From Synechococcus sp. A18-25c (GTDB lineage Bacteria; Cyanobacteriota; Cyanobacteriia; PCC-6307; Cyanobiaceae), in NCBI RefSeq assembly GCF_014280035.1, contig NZ_CP047957.1, positions 1,240,001 to 1,304,000 on the forward strand: a stretch of 64,000 nt of DNA, written 5' to 3'. This document shows positions 18,302 through 27,484 of the stretch, in pieces; the first letter of the stretch is position 1; every line of letters begins with the position of its first letter. The notes under the pieces were generated by a model that saw nothing but the letters and a program-made list of their open reading frames with translations, searched no databases and was not told where the DNA came from. The translations under genes were made by a program, and so were the position numbers.

Positions 18302-19426
18302 ATGCCGGATCTGACCATCGCCAACACCGTGACTGATCTGATCCAGGGTGATGTGCAAGAGCATTTCGCCTTCTCCCGCATTCCTCTACAGGGGGATGTT
18401 CTGGGTCTGGGAACCACCAGCAGCCTGGATAACGGTGAGTTGACCTTCCTGCCGTCACCCGATGGTCAACGCACCACCATCTGGAAATGCGAAGCCTTCA
18501 ACGGTGGTCTTCGTGCTGTTCGCGATGGGGACGGCAGTTCCAATTTTCCCTACGTCTGTTTCACTCGGGATGCCAGCTCACTGCAGCGTCCGGTGGACCT
18601 CAGCGCACTGACCTGCAGCAAGGATGCACCGCTCCAGGCGCTGGTCGCTGATGCGATTCGTGTTGGGCGTCAGTCCGGTGCGCTTGAAGAGGCTGCCATT
18701 TATGGCGTTCGCGCTCTCACAACCTGGGACGAACTGGTCATCACCGTGGCGTCCAAGCTCTGCATGGGTCAGCAGCGGCGCAACCGTCAATGGGCCAGCA
18801 GCGAGTCGGGCGATGGACTGGCATCCACCAGCATCTACGACTTGCTGCAGCACTATCGGCTGGCCCCAGAGGATCCTGGAAATCCTGGCGATCCCGTGCG
18901 TTTTCTCGGCCGCTCACTGCAGTGGGACTGTTGTGGATTCTTTGACTGCGAACCTGAGTTGGGCCGCGTGACGGTGCCACAGGCTGGAGCGTTTCTGCAC
19001 ATCCATGGTTGCAGCACAGATTTGCGCAACGGTGGGCATCTTCACCATGAACATCCCTCCAGTCATTTGCGCCGACTGGAGCGACTTGTGCTCTATCCCT
19101 TGACCTCAATCAGGTTGCTGAGCAGTGATCTCTGTGTGCGTGGTGTTGAGGTGGATGGCCAAACACTGCGGTTCAGCGTCTGCAACGAAGGCGAACTTGA
19201 TGTCAGTGATATTGGGGTTGTGGTGGTGGTTGATGATCGCTACAGCGATCATCGCTTTCTGCGCGTACCATGGTTAGACGCTGGAGGTGAAGAGCGGTTC
19301 ACAATGCCGCTTGGCCTTGAGGCCGGTTCGCATGATCTTGTGGTGATCGTGGATCATTCGCAGCAGGTGATTGAGCCTGAATCGACGCGAGCGAACAATC
19401 GTGTGCACCGTCGCATCACGGTTTGA
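18302..19426 (+). CDS. Acetolactate-decarboxylase-like protein fused to a CARDB domain
   Basis: This 374-residue protein appears to combine two domains. Residues about 10-270 follow the BudA/ALDC pattern: LQGDVLGLGTTSSLDNGEL (E46), FPYVCFT, IYGVRAL (R137), CGFFDCEP, then HIHGCSTDLRNGGH. The three histidines H233, H235 and H246 have the same spacing (two, then eleven) as the zinc ligands of known acetolactate decarboxylases. Residues about 272-374 look like a CARDB adhesion domain, with FSVCNEGELDVSDIG and VIEPESTRANNRV. ALDC turns acetolactate into acetoin; activity here is unproven. There is no signal peptide. It diverges from the RTX-like orphan across 198 bases. Confidence 0.72.
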   Translation: MPDLTIANTVTDLIQGDVQEHFAFSRIPLQGDVLGLGTTSSLDNGELTFLPSPDGQRTTIWKCEAFNGGLRAVRDGDGSSNFPYVCFTRDASSLQRPVDLSALTCSKDAPLQALVADAIRVGRQSGALEEAAIYGVRALTTWDELVITVASKLCMGQQRRNRQWASSESGDGLASTSIYDLLQHYRLAPEDPGNPGDPVRFLGRSLQWDCCGFFDCEPELGRVTVPQAGAFLHIHGCSTDLRNGGHLHHEHPSSHLRRLERLVLYPLTSIRLLSSDLCVRGVEVDGQTLRFSVCNEGELDVSDIGVVVVVDDRYSDHRFLRVPWLDAGGEERFTMPLGLEAGSHDLVVIVDHSQQVIEPESTRANNRVHRRITV

Positions 19427-19463
19427 CCAATGCGTGGTGTGACCACAAACCACGCATCAAAAA

Positions 19464-19481
19464 GGGGCCCCTTAGGGCCCC
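19464..19481 (-). terminator. Terminator of the class II aldolase gene
   Basis: A GGGGCCC/GGGCCCC stem with a 4-base loop is followed on the minus strand by five T. It lies 30 bases past the fba stop. The convergent plus-strand gene ends 38 bases away and may use the same hairpin, although no T run follows it on that strand. Confidence 0.85.
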
Positions 19482-19510
19482 CATATGAATCACTTGTTGG
19501 GTCCTGGTAA

Positions 19511-20584
19511 TCAGGCAGCAACAGCAGCCTTGGGATCCAGTGCACCCTTGGCGTAGAGGCCGGCGTAGTAAGTGATGCTCTGCTGTTGAATCTTGCTGGC
19601 ATTACCAGCGGCCCAGAACTGCTGATAGCGGTCGAGGCAGACCTGCTTCATGTATTTCCGCGCCGGCTTGTTGAAGTGGCGAGGGTCGAAGTTGGCAGGA
19701 TCAGCCATGGCTGCTTCGCGCACAGCGGCGGTAAAGGCCAGACGGTTGTCGGTGTCGATGTTCACCTTGCGCACTCCGTTGCGGATGCCTTCCTGAATCT
19801 CTTCGACGGGAACGCCGTAGGTTTCGGGGATGGCACCACCGTGCTTGTTGATCATCTCCAGCCATTCCTGGGGAACGGAGGAGGAGCCATGCATCACCAG
19901 GTGGGTGTTGGGGATGGCCTTGTGAATTTCAGCGATACGGCTGATGGCCAGCACTTCACCGGTGGGCTTGCGAGTGAACTTGTAAGCGCCGTGGCTGGTG
20001 CCGATGGCGATGGCCAGGGCGTCGCACTTGGTCTTGGCGACGAAATCAGCAGCCTCAGCGGGGTCAGTCAGCAGCATGTCCTTGGACAGCTCACCTTCGA
20101 AACCGTGGCCGTCCTCAGCCTCGCCCTTGCCGGTCTCCAGGGAACCCAGGCAACCCAGCTCACCTTCAACGCTCACACCCACGGAGTGAGCGAAGTCCAC
20201 AACCTGCTTGGTGACGTTGACGTTGTACTCGTAGCTGGCGGGCGTCTTGGCGTCAGCTTCGAGGGAGCCATCCATCATCACGGAGGTGAAGCCGTTGATA
20301 GCAGCGGAATAGCAAGTGTCAGGAGCGTTGCCGTGGTCCTGGTGCATCACCACGGGGATGTGGGGATAGGTCTCGGTTGCGGCCAGGATCAGGTGACGCA
20401 GGAAGATTTCACCGGCGTAGCTGCGAGCACCGCGGGACGCCTGCAGGATCACGGGGCTGTCGGTCTCATCAGCCGCTTCCATGATCGCCTGCACCTGCTC
20501 GAGGTTGTTCACGTTGAACGCAGGAATGCCGTAGCCGTTTTCGGCGGCGTGATCAAGCAGAAGCCGAAGCGGAACGAGCGCCAT
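19511..20584 (-). CDS. fba: Fructose-bisphosphate aldolase, class II
   Basis: This zinc-dependent aldolase of the Calvin cycle and glycolysis interconverts fructose-1,6-bisphosphate (and sedoheptulose bisphosphate) with triose phosphates. The protein is 357 residues. Metal-binding motifs are clear: [12 protein letters not shown] (His near residue 82-85), [22 protein letters not shown], and [15 protein letters not shown]. The Calvin-cycle form has the same extended C-terminus. A class I aldolase gene lies directly upstream on the same strand, separated by 124 bases that should contain the fba promoter. Confidence 0.97.
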   Translation of the reverse strand: MALVPLRLLLDHAAENGYGIPAFNVNNLEQVQAIMEAADETDSPVILQASRGARSYAGEIFLRHLILAATETYPHIPVVMHQDHGNAPDTCYSAAINGFTSVMMDGSLEADAKTPASYEYNVNVTKQVVDFAHSVGVSVEGELGCLGSLETGKGEAEDGHGFEGELSKDMLLTDPAEAADFVAKTKCDALAIAIGTSHGAYKFTRKPTGEVLAISRIAEIHKAIPNTHLVMHGSSSVPQEWLEMINKHGGAIPETYGVPVEEIQEGIRNGVRKVNIDTDNRLAFTAAVREAAMADPANFDPRHFNKPARKYMKQVCLDRYQQFWAAGNASKIQQQSITYYAGLYAKGALDPKAAVAA

Positions 20585-20708
20585 AGAAAAAGTCCAAAAG
20601 AGGGCCCTAGCGGACTCAAGGTCCGTAGAGCTGGGACTTTACCTGTGAGTTGCTCAATATGTCACGTTAAACAATGCCTTAAAGCACGAGGCAGCTTTTG
20701 AAAGCTGG

Positions 20709-21776
20709 TTAATAGGTGTAGCCGCTTACAAAAAGCTGCTCGTCGGACGATGGTTGAGAGCCAGGGACGTATCGGCCCAGTGATGCCTCAGAGTTCGCTT
20801 GAGCGCGAGCAAGCAGCGCCTTTTGACCCGCTTCAATATTGGTACCTCCCCACCCCTTCAAGCACGAGTGCTGAAGGGCACGGCCATAGGAGAAGCCAAG
20901 ATTCCACTTGGCTTTGCGCTCGATGGTGTTCATTTGGTTCAGATACACCGAAGCTGCTTCTTCGCTGAGTCCGCCAGAGAGGAAGACGATGCCTGGAACA
21001 CTGGCGGGAACACTGCGTTCCAGTGTGCGTACCGTCATGGCAGCGACCTGGGCCGGATCGCTCTGTGTACTGCAGTCGGCTCCTGGAACCGTCATCGATG
21101 GCTTCAGCAGTGTTCCCTCCAGCAGAACCCCGTTGGCCTGACAGGCGTTGTACACCTCTTGAATCACATGTTCCTGAATGCGTGCAGTGGTCTCGATGCT
21201 GTGGTTTCCGTCCATCAGGATCTCGGGCTCCACGATCGGAACCAGTCCTGATTCCTGAACTGATCGGGCGTAACGGGCTAGACCCCAGGCGTTTTCTCTT
21301 ACCGCCAGGGCTGTCGGCCCTCCGTCAGAGGTGATCTGGAGTACCGCACGCCATTTGGCAAAACGCGCCCCCTGTGCGTAGTAGTCGGCAGCGCGCTCAA
21401 TGAGCCCATCAAGTCCAGTGCAGAGTGTCTCTACAGCTCCAGCACCAGCGAGGGGTCTTAGTCCTTTATCAACTTTGATACCGGGAATGATGCCGAGCCT
21501 GCAAAGTTTGCTGACCATCGAGTCGCCATCGAGATGGTTCTGGAAGAGTGTTTCCTCAAACAAAATGGCGCCACTGATGAACTCTCCTAGGCCAGGTGTG
21601 GTGAACAGCATCCCCCGATAGGCCTGTCGATTGGCTTCAGTGTTCTCAACACCAATAGAACCGAGTCGCTTGCCGATTGTTTTCGTGGATTCATCAACAG
21701 CAAGTATTCCTTTGCCAGGAGATGCGAGAGAATTGGCCGTGGAAATCAGCTCAGAGGCGTAATCGGACAGTGCCAT
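20709..21776 (-). CDS. fda: Fructose-bisphosphate aldolase, class I
   Basis: This Schiff-base aldolase catalyses the same reaction as the neighbouring class II enzyme without a metal. The 355-residue protein starts MALSDYASELISTANSLASPGKGILAVDES, diagnostic of the eukaryote-like class I family. GIKVDKGLRPLAG, the active-site lysine segment LLEGTLLKPSMT and the C-terminal FVSGYTY with its terminal Tyr are present. Tandem class I and class II genes in one place are notable: the two are unrelated in fold. Confidence 0.96.
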   Translation of the reverse strand: MALSDYASELISTANSLASPGKGILAVDESTKTIGKRLGSIGVENTEANRQAYRGMLFTTPGLGEFISGAILFEETLFQNHLDGDSMVSKLCRLGIIPGIKVDKGLRPLAGAGAVETLCTGLDGLIERAADYYAQGARFAKWRAVLQITSDGGPTALAVRENAWGLARYARSVQESGLVPIVEPEILMDGNHSIETTARIQEHVIQEVYNACQANGVLLEGTLLKPSMTVPGADCSTQSDPAQVAAMTVRTLERSVPASVPGIVFLSGGLSEEAASVYLNQMNTIERKAKWNLGFSYGRALQHSCLKGWGGTNIEAGQKALLARAQANSEASLGRYVPGSQPSSDEQLFVSGYTY

Positions 21777-21929
21777 TCAATTGACGCGTTACGACAGAAT
21801 TCTCCTTGCTTCTTTGGGTTCATTGGTTGGGCTGTTTACGGATCAATGTGCGATTTGTAGCGATGTAGATGCAACATTTTTTCGTTGGCTTGGCTCTTTG
21901 TCGGCTTCCCAAGAGACCTGTAGGCCACT

Positions 21930-22625
21930 TCAGAGTTCATTCCATTCCTTGGGGAGCATGTTTGACACCAGTGTGAACGAACCTTTCCCATCGGGTTTTA
22001 AGACGTAAGCGATGCCTTGAGGTTCTGGGTAGATGCCTGTGGCAGCTTCAAAAAGATCATCGTGACCGACGATCACAGTGTTGAAGTCATCCGCTGGCAA
22101 GTCGCTGAGCAGCGGCATCACTCTTGTTTTCATTAACATCATTTGTTGATCGGTGTAGTTCTCAAAAGGAAGAAAATTCAATCGATCATCTTTTTTGTCA
22201 ACGCGTCCAAAGGCCAAGTTGGCCGTTTTCCAGGCTCGGCAGTACTGGCTTGTAATGACAGTTCCAACTGGAATCTCTTTCTTGGCAAACGCTAGGCCAA
22301 TGGTTTGTGCCTCTTCAATCCCCTCAATGCTGAGCTTGCGTTGTGTTGAGCAGTCGTTCAAGTCAAGGCTGGGATCTGCCTGGTCGGCATAATCCCTTTG
22401 AGTAGTGGCGTGGCGGAAGTAAATCACATAACCACCTCGTTTCAACTCGTTGAGTAGTTGATTGCTCGACAGTCGATCAAGGAATTCAGCATTTCGGCGC
22501 TCACCCTCAGACATCGCCACGCTGACTGACTCACCCGATGGGAACTGGGTCTCATCCTCCGTTGCAGTCGAAGAGCAGGCCGTCGCAACAAACAGTGCAG
22601 TCAGTGAGGCGACAATCTTTCTCAT
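21930..22625 (-). CDS. Histidine-phosphatase-family lipoprotein
   Basis: This 231-residue protein starts with a lipoprotein signal (SLTALFVATACSS, lipobox Cys about residue 17), so it should be anchored at an outer face of a membrane. The histidine phosphatase core is present: YFRHATTQRDYAD (the RHG-type motif with catalytic His), LSIEGIEEAQTIGLAF, SQYCRAWKTANLAFG and a later GHDD with the second His. The substrate is unknown; phytase- or SixA-like roles are possible. It stands alone between fda and the Gfo/Idh gene. Confidence 0.85.
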   Translation of the reverse strand: MRKIVASLTALFVATACSSTATEDETQFPSGESVSVAMSEGERRNAEFLDRLSSNQLLNELKRGGYVIYFRHATTQRDYADQADPSLDLNDCSTQRKLSIEGIEEAQTIGLAFAKKEIPVGTVITSQYCRAWKTANLAFGRVDKKDDRLNFLPFENYTDQQMMLMKTRVMPLLSDLPADDFNTVIVGHDDLFEAATGIYPEPQGIAYVLKPDGKGSFTLVSNMLPKEWNEL

Positions 22626-22689
22626 GACACGAATCCAGTCAGGATCGATTCAAGAGCTTTGTTTTGCTCCTCGCTGCTTGAATGGCACT

Positions 22690-23781
22690 TCAGCGCGTGG
22701 CTGTTGATACCTTCAGGGCTTGATCACAGGCCTGCTGGCTGCTCAGGCCTTCGGCCAGGCCCGGAACCATCGGCGTGCCGCCAGCGATGCTTTCCGCCCA
22801 CCAGCCCTGCAGTCGGGAGACAGGAGCGATGCGTCCGTCGCTCCATGTCGTGGCAAAACGGAGATCTTCATCAGCCTGGATGCTGCGTGTCGATTCGCCG
22901 TCGCGATGCAGGGTGAGCGAGAAACCGTGGACGTAATCCTTCTGGTTGTCACTGCCGAGCACGAGAGTTCCCTCGGATCCATAGATCTCGAGCCAGCAAC
23001 CACGACCATTGCGTGCCACGGATGCCAAGGCAATCTGGGCCGCCACCGTTCCGCCCTGATGGGTGGCCAGTTCGGCATTGATCAGTGCAATGTCATCGGC
23101 ATCGACGGGTCGCAAGTGGCCTTGGGCATCCGGTCGCTCAGCGATGGCTGTGCGCGTGATGGTCTGTAGCTGTTGAACCGGTCCGACCAACCAAGCCAGG
23201 GTGTCGAAGGCATGGGTGCCCAGGGCTCCGATCACGCCACCACCCTGATCAGCCTGGGAGTACCAGCTCCAGGCGCGATTGGGATTGGCTCGGCTGCTCA
23301 TCAGCCAATCCATCTTTACCAACCACGGTGTTCCCACCGCTCCGTTCTGAAGCAGGCGTGCCGCCTGTTGGAAAAGAGGGACCGCGCGATATTCGAAATC
23401 GACGGCAACGCTGAATCGGCGCTGGATTGCTTCCCGTTGAAGCTCCGCCACCTGTTGAGCATTCAGCGCCACAGGCTTCTCCAGCAGCAGGTGCTTTCCC
23501 GCTTGCAGGGCTTGCAGAGCCAGCGGATGACGTGGCTGCGGTGGTGTGGCGATGATCACCGCGTCAACGGCTGGATCCGCCAGTAGCGCATCCCAGTCGG
23601 TGTGACCCTTGAGTCCTGAACTGGCACAGGCTGCATCCAGGCGTTCCTGGCGTGGATGCCACAGGGCCACGGCTTCAAGAGCGGGATTGGCGGCCAGTGC
23701 GGGCAGGTGAACGGCTTCGCCGAAGCCAAGCCCGGCGATCGCCACCCCGATGGGAGCGCTGGATGACGGGCTGAGAGGCAT
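22690..23781 (-). CDS. Gfo/Idh/MocA-family oxidoreductase
   Basis: This 363-residue NAD(P)-dependent oxidoreductase has a Rossmann fold (GVAIAGLGFGEAVHLPAL at residues 12-29), DAVIIATPPQPRHPLALQAL and the EKP motif in LLLEKPVALNAQQ. The C-terminal dehydrogenase domain includes GGVIGALGTHAFDTLAWL, with the catalytic His region. The substrate is probably a sugar or inositol derivative, but this is not determinable. It follows the small secreted-protein gene of the accD operon by 34 bases. Confidence 0.9.
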   Translation of the reverse strand: MPLSPSSSAPIGVAIAGLGFGEAVHLPALAANPALEAVALWHPRQERLDAACASSGLKGHTDWDALLADPAVDAVIIATPPQPRHPLALQALQAGKHLLLEKPVALNAQQVAELQREAIQRRFSVAVDFEYRAVPLFQQAARLLQNGAVGTPWLVKMDWLMSSRANPNRAWSWYSQADQGGGVIGALGTHAFDTLAWLVGPVQQLQTITRTAIAERPDAQGHLRPVDADDIALINAELATHQGGTVAAQIALASVARNGRGCWLEIYGSEGTLVLGSDNQKDYVHGFSLTLHRDGESTRSIQADEDLRFATTWSDGRIAPVSRLQGWWAESIAGGTPMVPGLAEGLSSQQACDQALKVSTATR

Positions 23782-23815
23782 GGTGAACGTGGGTGCTGTG
23801 TCGTGGACGTGCGGG

Positions 23816-24211
23816 TCAGGCCAGGCCGGAGCTGCAGACCGCCTGGATCACTTCGCTAATCAGATCATCATTGGCGGGTGCTTCCCACTCAGCGCGAAAC
23901 CGGGGCAGACCATTTTTTTGGATGTCGCGATAGAGCGTTTGATCGCAGTCGATCTCCATCACCACGAGGGTGCCAAGAGCAGGTGAGTCGTCCTCGGTGC
24001 GGAGGCTGTAGCGACTCAGAACGCTGAGAGTGTCATCGCGGGTGCGTCGCACGCTTCCCGCATCCCACCATTGCTGTCCGTCGCTGGTGGAGGGAACTTC
24101 TCGCCAATCCACTGGGCCTGCCAGAGCCGGCGACGCCTGAATGGTGAGCAGCAGGGGAATCAGCGCCCAGAGCAACAGGCGACGGAGTGGATGGAGCACG
24201 GGATCGATCAC
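23816..24211 (-). CDS. Secreted hypothetical protein coupled to accD
   Basis: This 131-residue protein has a strong signal peptide ([24 protein letters not shown]). The mature domain has [20 protein letters not shown], then a beta-rich part with two cysteines (EIDCDQ and AVCSSG), reminiscent of small surface-adhesin-like DUFs in cyanobacteria. The GTG start chosen overlaps the accD stop as GTGA; an ATG nine codons upstream is also in frame but would overlap accD by 31 bases. Function is unknown. Confidence 0.75.
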   Translation of the reverse strand: MIDPVLHPLRRLLLWALIPLLLTIQASPALAGPVDWREVPSTSDGQQWWDAGSVRRTRDDTLSVLSRYSLRTEDDSPALGTLVVMEIDCDQTLYRDIQKNGLPRFRAEWEAPANDDLISEVIQAVCSSGLA

Positions 24212-25089
24212 GGCTGAGCGGTCACGGCAGGTCGACAACCGTGGAGCTTGAGCAACGAGGTCAGGGTGGTTTTCAGCTGTGTTCGCGGAACAATCGTGTC
24301 GACGAATCCATGCTCCTGGAGATACTCAGCTGTCTGAAAATTGTCAGGGAGCTTCTCCCGCAGCGTTTGCTCGATCACCCGGCGGCCTGCGAAACCAATC
24401 AAGGCCTTCGGTTCGGCCAAGATGAGATCGCCGAGCATGGCGAAACTGGCGGTCACGCCACCAGTGGTGGGATGAGTCAGCAGAGGCATGTAAAGAACGC
24501 CGGCTTCACGATGACGTTCAAGAGCTCCTGAAATCTTCGCCATCTGCATCAGGCTGAGCATGCCTTCCTGCATGCGGGCTCCACCGGAGGCACACACGAT
24601 CATCAGCGGGAGACGTTTGGCAGTGGCGGCCTCGATCAAGCGTGTGATCTTCTCGCCCACGACCGACCCCATGGATCCGCCCATGAAGCGGAAATCCATT
24701 ACCGCCAGAGCCATGGGAATGTCATTGACCCGGCACAAGCCAGTGATCACACCATCGCGCAACCCCGTTCCGGCTTGTGTTTCTCTGAGACGGTCGGCGT
24801 AGGCACGGCGGTCCTTGAAGCCCAGTGGGTCAGTGGGTGAGAGTCCTTCATCCAGGGGTTCGAAACTGCCTTCATCGGCAATCACCGCAATGCGTTCCGC
24901 ACTGAAAATGCGGTGGTGGTGGCCGCAGTTGCTGCACACGCTGGCATTTGCCAACAGATCCTTGCGGTACACCACCTGACCGCATTCAGGACATTTGCTC
25001 CACAGCCCGTCGCCGTCTTCCGGTTCTTGGTTGACCTTGACCACGGACTGACCTTTGCGGCGGTCAGCGAACCAGTCGAACAGACTCAA
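24208..25089 (-). CDS. accD: Acetyl-CoA carboxylase carboxyltransferase subunit beta
   Basis: AccD transfers the carboxyl group from biotin to acetyl-CoA to form malonyl-CoA in fatty acid synthesis, acting with AccA. The 293-residue protein has the N-terminal four-cysteine zinc ribbon ([14 protein letters not shown] and [10 protein letters not shown]) and the crotonase-type core with [37 protein letters not shown] and [18 protein letters not shown]. All key motifs are intact. About 200 bases upstream separate it from pilD without a convincing gene. Confidence 0.97.
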   Translation of the reverse strand: MSLFDWFADRRKGQSVVKVNQEPEDGDGLWSKCPECGQVVYRKDLLANASVCSNCGHHHRIFSAERIAVIADEGSFEPLDEGLSPTDPLGFKDRRAYADRLRETQAGTGLRDGVITGLCRVNDIPMALAVMDFRFMGGSMGSVVGEKITRLIEAATAKRLPLMIVCASGGARMQEGMLSLMQMAKISGALERHREAGVLYMPLLTHPTTGGVTASFAMLGDLILAEPKALIGFAGRRVIEQTLREKLPDNFQTAEYLQEHGFVDTIVPRTQLKTTLTSLLKLHGCRPAVTAQP

Positions 25090-25295
25090 GGCCTTTCACT
25101 CCTCACGCGTGGACTGCGAACTCAGTGATCGCAGGAGGTCTTGGCCAGCGTCCACCTGTTCATGGTCGGAAGATCGATCCAGCCCAGTGGAAGGCAAGAA
25201 CCTCACTTCATCTTACGGGTCTTGCGACAAGTGGTATCCAACAGCACAAAACCAAGGCTTAGTTCAGATGATTGGCAATCAGAACTGGCACGTCG

Positions 25296-26120
25296 TCAGA
25301 CCTGAAGAAAGTTGAGCCAGTGTTGCCACCACCATTGAGGACCCGTCAGCCAGACCAACCAGATGCCTAAGGCGATGAACGGACCAAAAGGAAAAGGCTG
25401 TTTCGGCTTCAAGCGACCGCTGATTCGCCCGATGCTGCCAAACAGCGCGCCCGTCATCACGGCAATGCCCATGGCCATGCCAAGCCCTGCAAGGCCAAGC
25501 CAAGCCCCAGCCATTGCGGCAAGCTTGGCGTCACCAAGCCCCAGGGCCGGTTGGCCAACCAGGCGCTCAGCCAGGGCACTCAGGGATTCAAGAATGACCA
25601 AGCCTGCCGCTGCTGCGATCAGGTGATGGAGCAGAGTGGATGTGGGCAGTGCAGTGGACGCCACCATCAACGCCGTGGCCAGCCAGCCGAGAATCACGCC
25701 AGTGCGGCAAAGCGGCTCCGGCAGCCAGAGGTGATCGATATCGATGAGCACCAGAGGCAACAGCAGGCTCGCCAGCACCACGCCGGTGCCCAGGCTCAAG
25801 ATCGCTGAGAGTCCCCCTGCACTGGGTGCATCCAGACCAATGGCCCAGCCGGCGCTCAGCCAGACGCCCGCAGTGAGTGCCTCGACTAGCGGGTAACGGA
25901 CGGCAATGGGCTGATGGCAATCGCGGCAGCGTCCTCGCAGAATCATCCATCCCAGAACCGGCAGATTGTCGTGCCAGCGAACGTGATGGCCGCAGTGGGG
26001 GCAGTGACTGCCGGGCCACACCACCGATTCCTCTCGGGGCAAACGCCAGACGACCACATTGATGAAGCTCCCCACACAGGCACCGCCCAGAAGCAGGGTC
26101 AGCACAAGCGTTGCGTTCAC
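25296..26120 (-). CDS. Prepilin peptidase (A24 family)
   Basis: This PilD-type inner-membrane aspartyl protease cleaves and N-methylates type IV prepilins. The 274-residue protein has the N-terminal methylase domain with two CxxC pairs (HCPHCGHHVRW and RCRDCHQP). The catalytic aspartates are in VLIDIDHLWLPEPL and the GxGD motif GLGDAKLAAMAGAW. At least seven hydrophobic helices follow. No pilin or secretion ATPase gene is in the window, so its substrates are encoded elsewhere. The start overlaps the upstream small gene by 4 bases (ATGA). Confidence 0.93.
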   Translation of the reverse strand: MNATLVLTLLLGGACVGSFINVVVWRLPREESVVWPGSHCPHCGHHVRWHDNLPVLGWMILRGRCRDCHQPIAVRYPLVEALTAGVWLSAGWAIGLDAPSAGGLSAILSLGTGVVLASLLLPLVLIDIDHLWLPEPLCRTGVILGWLATALMVASTALPTSTLLHHLIAAAAGLVILESLSALAERLVGQPALGLGDAKLAAMAGAWLGLAGLGMAMGIAVMTGALFGSIGRISGRLKPKQPFPFGPFIALGIWLVWLTGPQWWWQHWLNFLQV

Positions 26121-26407
26121 ATGCCAGCTCCCCGCAGCCGGTCCTTCAGTTGTCGGGGGCGCCTCAGGCGACGTCCGATCAGATCGGCACTGATGAACTG
26201 TTCATCGGGAAGCAGGGTTGGTGCCTCAAACACCGCGCGGCCATCGCTGAGATGAATGTTCACCACGACGCCGCAGGGGTCGATGGAGTGGCCCGATTCA
26301 CTGAGATGTTGAAAATAAATTTTTCGGGCCAGTGCAATCAGTTTGCGGCTATCCACCCGATCCCAGCGTGGGGTAAGGCTGGCGTTGCCGCCGGCTCCCG
26401 CAATCAC
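26117..26407 (-). CDS. Hypothetical protein upstream of the prepilin peptidase
   Basis: I do not recognise this protein. The longest frame starts at 26461, but its first codons lie in the prk terminator hairpin, so I prefer the GTG at 26405-26407, giving 96 residues. The body is soluble and basic at the end (IGRRLRRPRQLKDRLRGAGM). It has a weak beta-type core (CGVVVNIHLSDGRAVFEAPTLL). Its ATGA overlap with the prepilin peptidase gene indicates translational coupling. The start is uncertain. Confidence 0.55.
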   Translation of the reverse strand: MIAGAGGNASLTPRWDRVDSRKLIALARKIYFQHLSESGHSIDPCGVVVNIHLSDGRAVFEAPTLLPDEQFISADLIGRRLRRPRQLKDRLRGAGM

Positions 26408-26432
26408 GAAGGAGGGTGGTGACAAAGAAATA

Positions 26433-26458
26433 GGCCCACCTGAATGATCAGATGAGCC
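26433..26458 (-). terminator. Rho-independent terminator of prk
   Basis: An 11-bp stem with two G-U wobbles on the minus strand (GGCTCATCTGA/TCAGGTGGGCC) has a 4-base loop and is followed by TATTTCTTT. It lies about 40 bases downstream of the prk stop. It argues that the downstream small gene starts after it. Confidence 0.75.
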
Positions 26459-26498
26459 CACGATAGATCCGTTTTCCGTTTGTGATCAGGCCTGTTGA

Positions 26499-27401
26499 TC
26501 AAGCCAACTTGTTTTTCTCTTCGATCATGCGGTGAATAATCGGAGTGAGGATCAGTTCCATGGCGAAGCCCATCTTTCCGCCATTCACAACGATGCTGGT
26601 GGGGCTGGACATGAAGGAGTCGTGAATCATGCTCAGCAGATAGTTGAAATCAATGCCCCACTTTTCGCGTGCTCCCTTGCGGAAGTGGATGATCACGAAG
26701 CTCTCGTCAGGAGATGGGATGTTCCTGCAGATGAAGGGATTGGAGGTGTCCACCGTGGGCACCCGCTGGAAGTTGATGTCGGTCTGACTGAACTGCGGGC
26801 AGATGTGGTTGATGTAATCCGGCATGCGACGCAGGATCGTGTCCACGATCGCTTCCGCTGAGTAGCCACGTTCAGCGTTGTCGCGATGGATCTTCTGAAT
26901 CCATTCGAGGTTGGTGATGGGCACCACACCCACCAGCAAGTCGGCGAGGGCCGCCACGTCGTAGCCATCGCCCTTCACACCACCATGCAGCCCTTCGTAG
27001 AACAGCACATCGGTGCCGCTGGGGATCTCTTCCCAAGGGGTGAATTGGCCGGGCTCGAGATTCACACCCAAACGTGCGTTGTGCTCAGCAGCCTCTTCAA
27101 CGCTGTGCAGGTAATAACGTTTCTGCCCACCACCAGTCTCGCCATAGATGCGGAACAGCTCCTCGAGCTTGTCGAAGAGGTTCGCCTCGGGGCCGAAATG
27201 GGAGAAGTTTTCACCTTTGGCAAGAGCGTCAGCCATGGCTTCTTTCATGGCCATCCGCTCGAAGCGGTGGTAGCTGTCGCCTTCGACCACCGCGGGCGTG
27301 ATGTTCTCGCGAGCGAAGATGTGCTCGAAAGCCCGTTTCACGGTGCTGGTACCGGCGCCGGAAGAACCAGTAACGGCGACAACTGGATGGCGTTTCGACA
27401 T
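26499..27401 (-). CDS. prk: Phosphoribulokinase
   Basis: PRK phosphorylates ribulose-5-phosphate to ribulose-1,5-bisphosphate, the substrate of RuBisCO. This 300-residue form has a P-loop VAVTGSSGAGTSTVKRAFEH at residues 8-27 and VVEGDSYHRF, with FYEGLHGG later. It is shorter than plant and typical cyanobacterial PRK (about 330), and I do not see the N-terminal redox-regulatory cysteine pair in the first 60 residues. It resembles the proteobacterial octameric form, so thioredoxin/CP12 control may be absent or different. Confidence 0.95.
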   Translation of the reverse strand: MSKRHPVVAVTGSSGAGTSTVKRAFEHIFARENITPAVVEGDSYHRFERMAMKEAMADALAKGENFSHFGPEANLFDKLEELFRIYGETGGGQKRYYLHSVEEAAEHNARLGVNLEPGQFTPWEEIPSGTDVLFYEGLHGGVKGDGYDVAALADLLVGVVPITNLEWIQKIHRDNAERGYSAEAIVDTILRRMPDYINHICPQFSQTDINFQRVPTVDTSNPFICRNIPSPDESFVIIHFRKGAREKWGIDFNYLLSMIHDSFMSSPTSIVVNGGKMGFAMELILTPIIHRMIEEKNKLA

Positions 27402-27484
27402 CGACGCAGAGAGACGGAACCAGGCGAGTTTGCCAGGTCGCCGGCCCGCTTCACATGGCGTGGGGCCGGCGTCTGTAATGGCTG

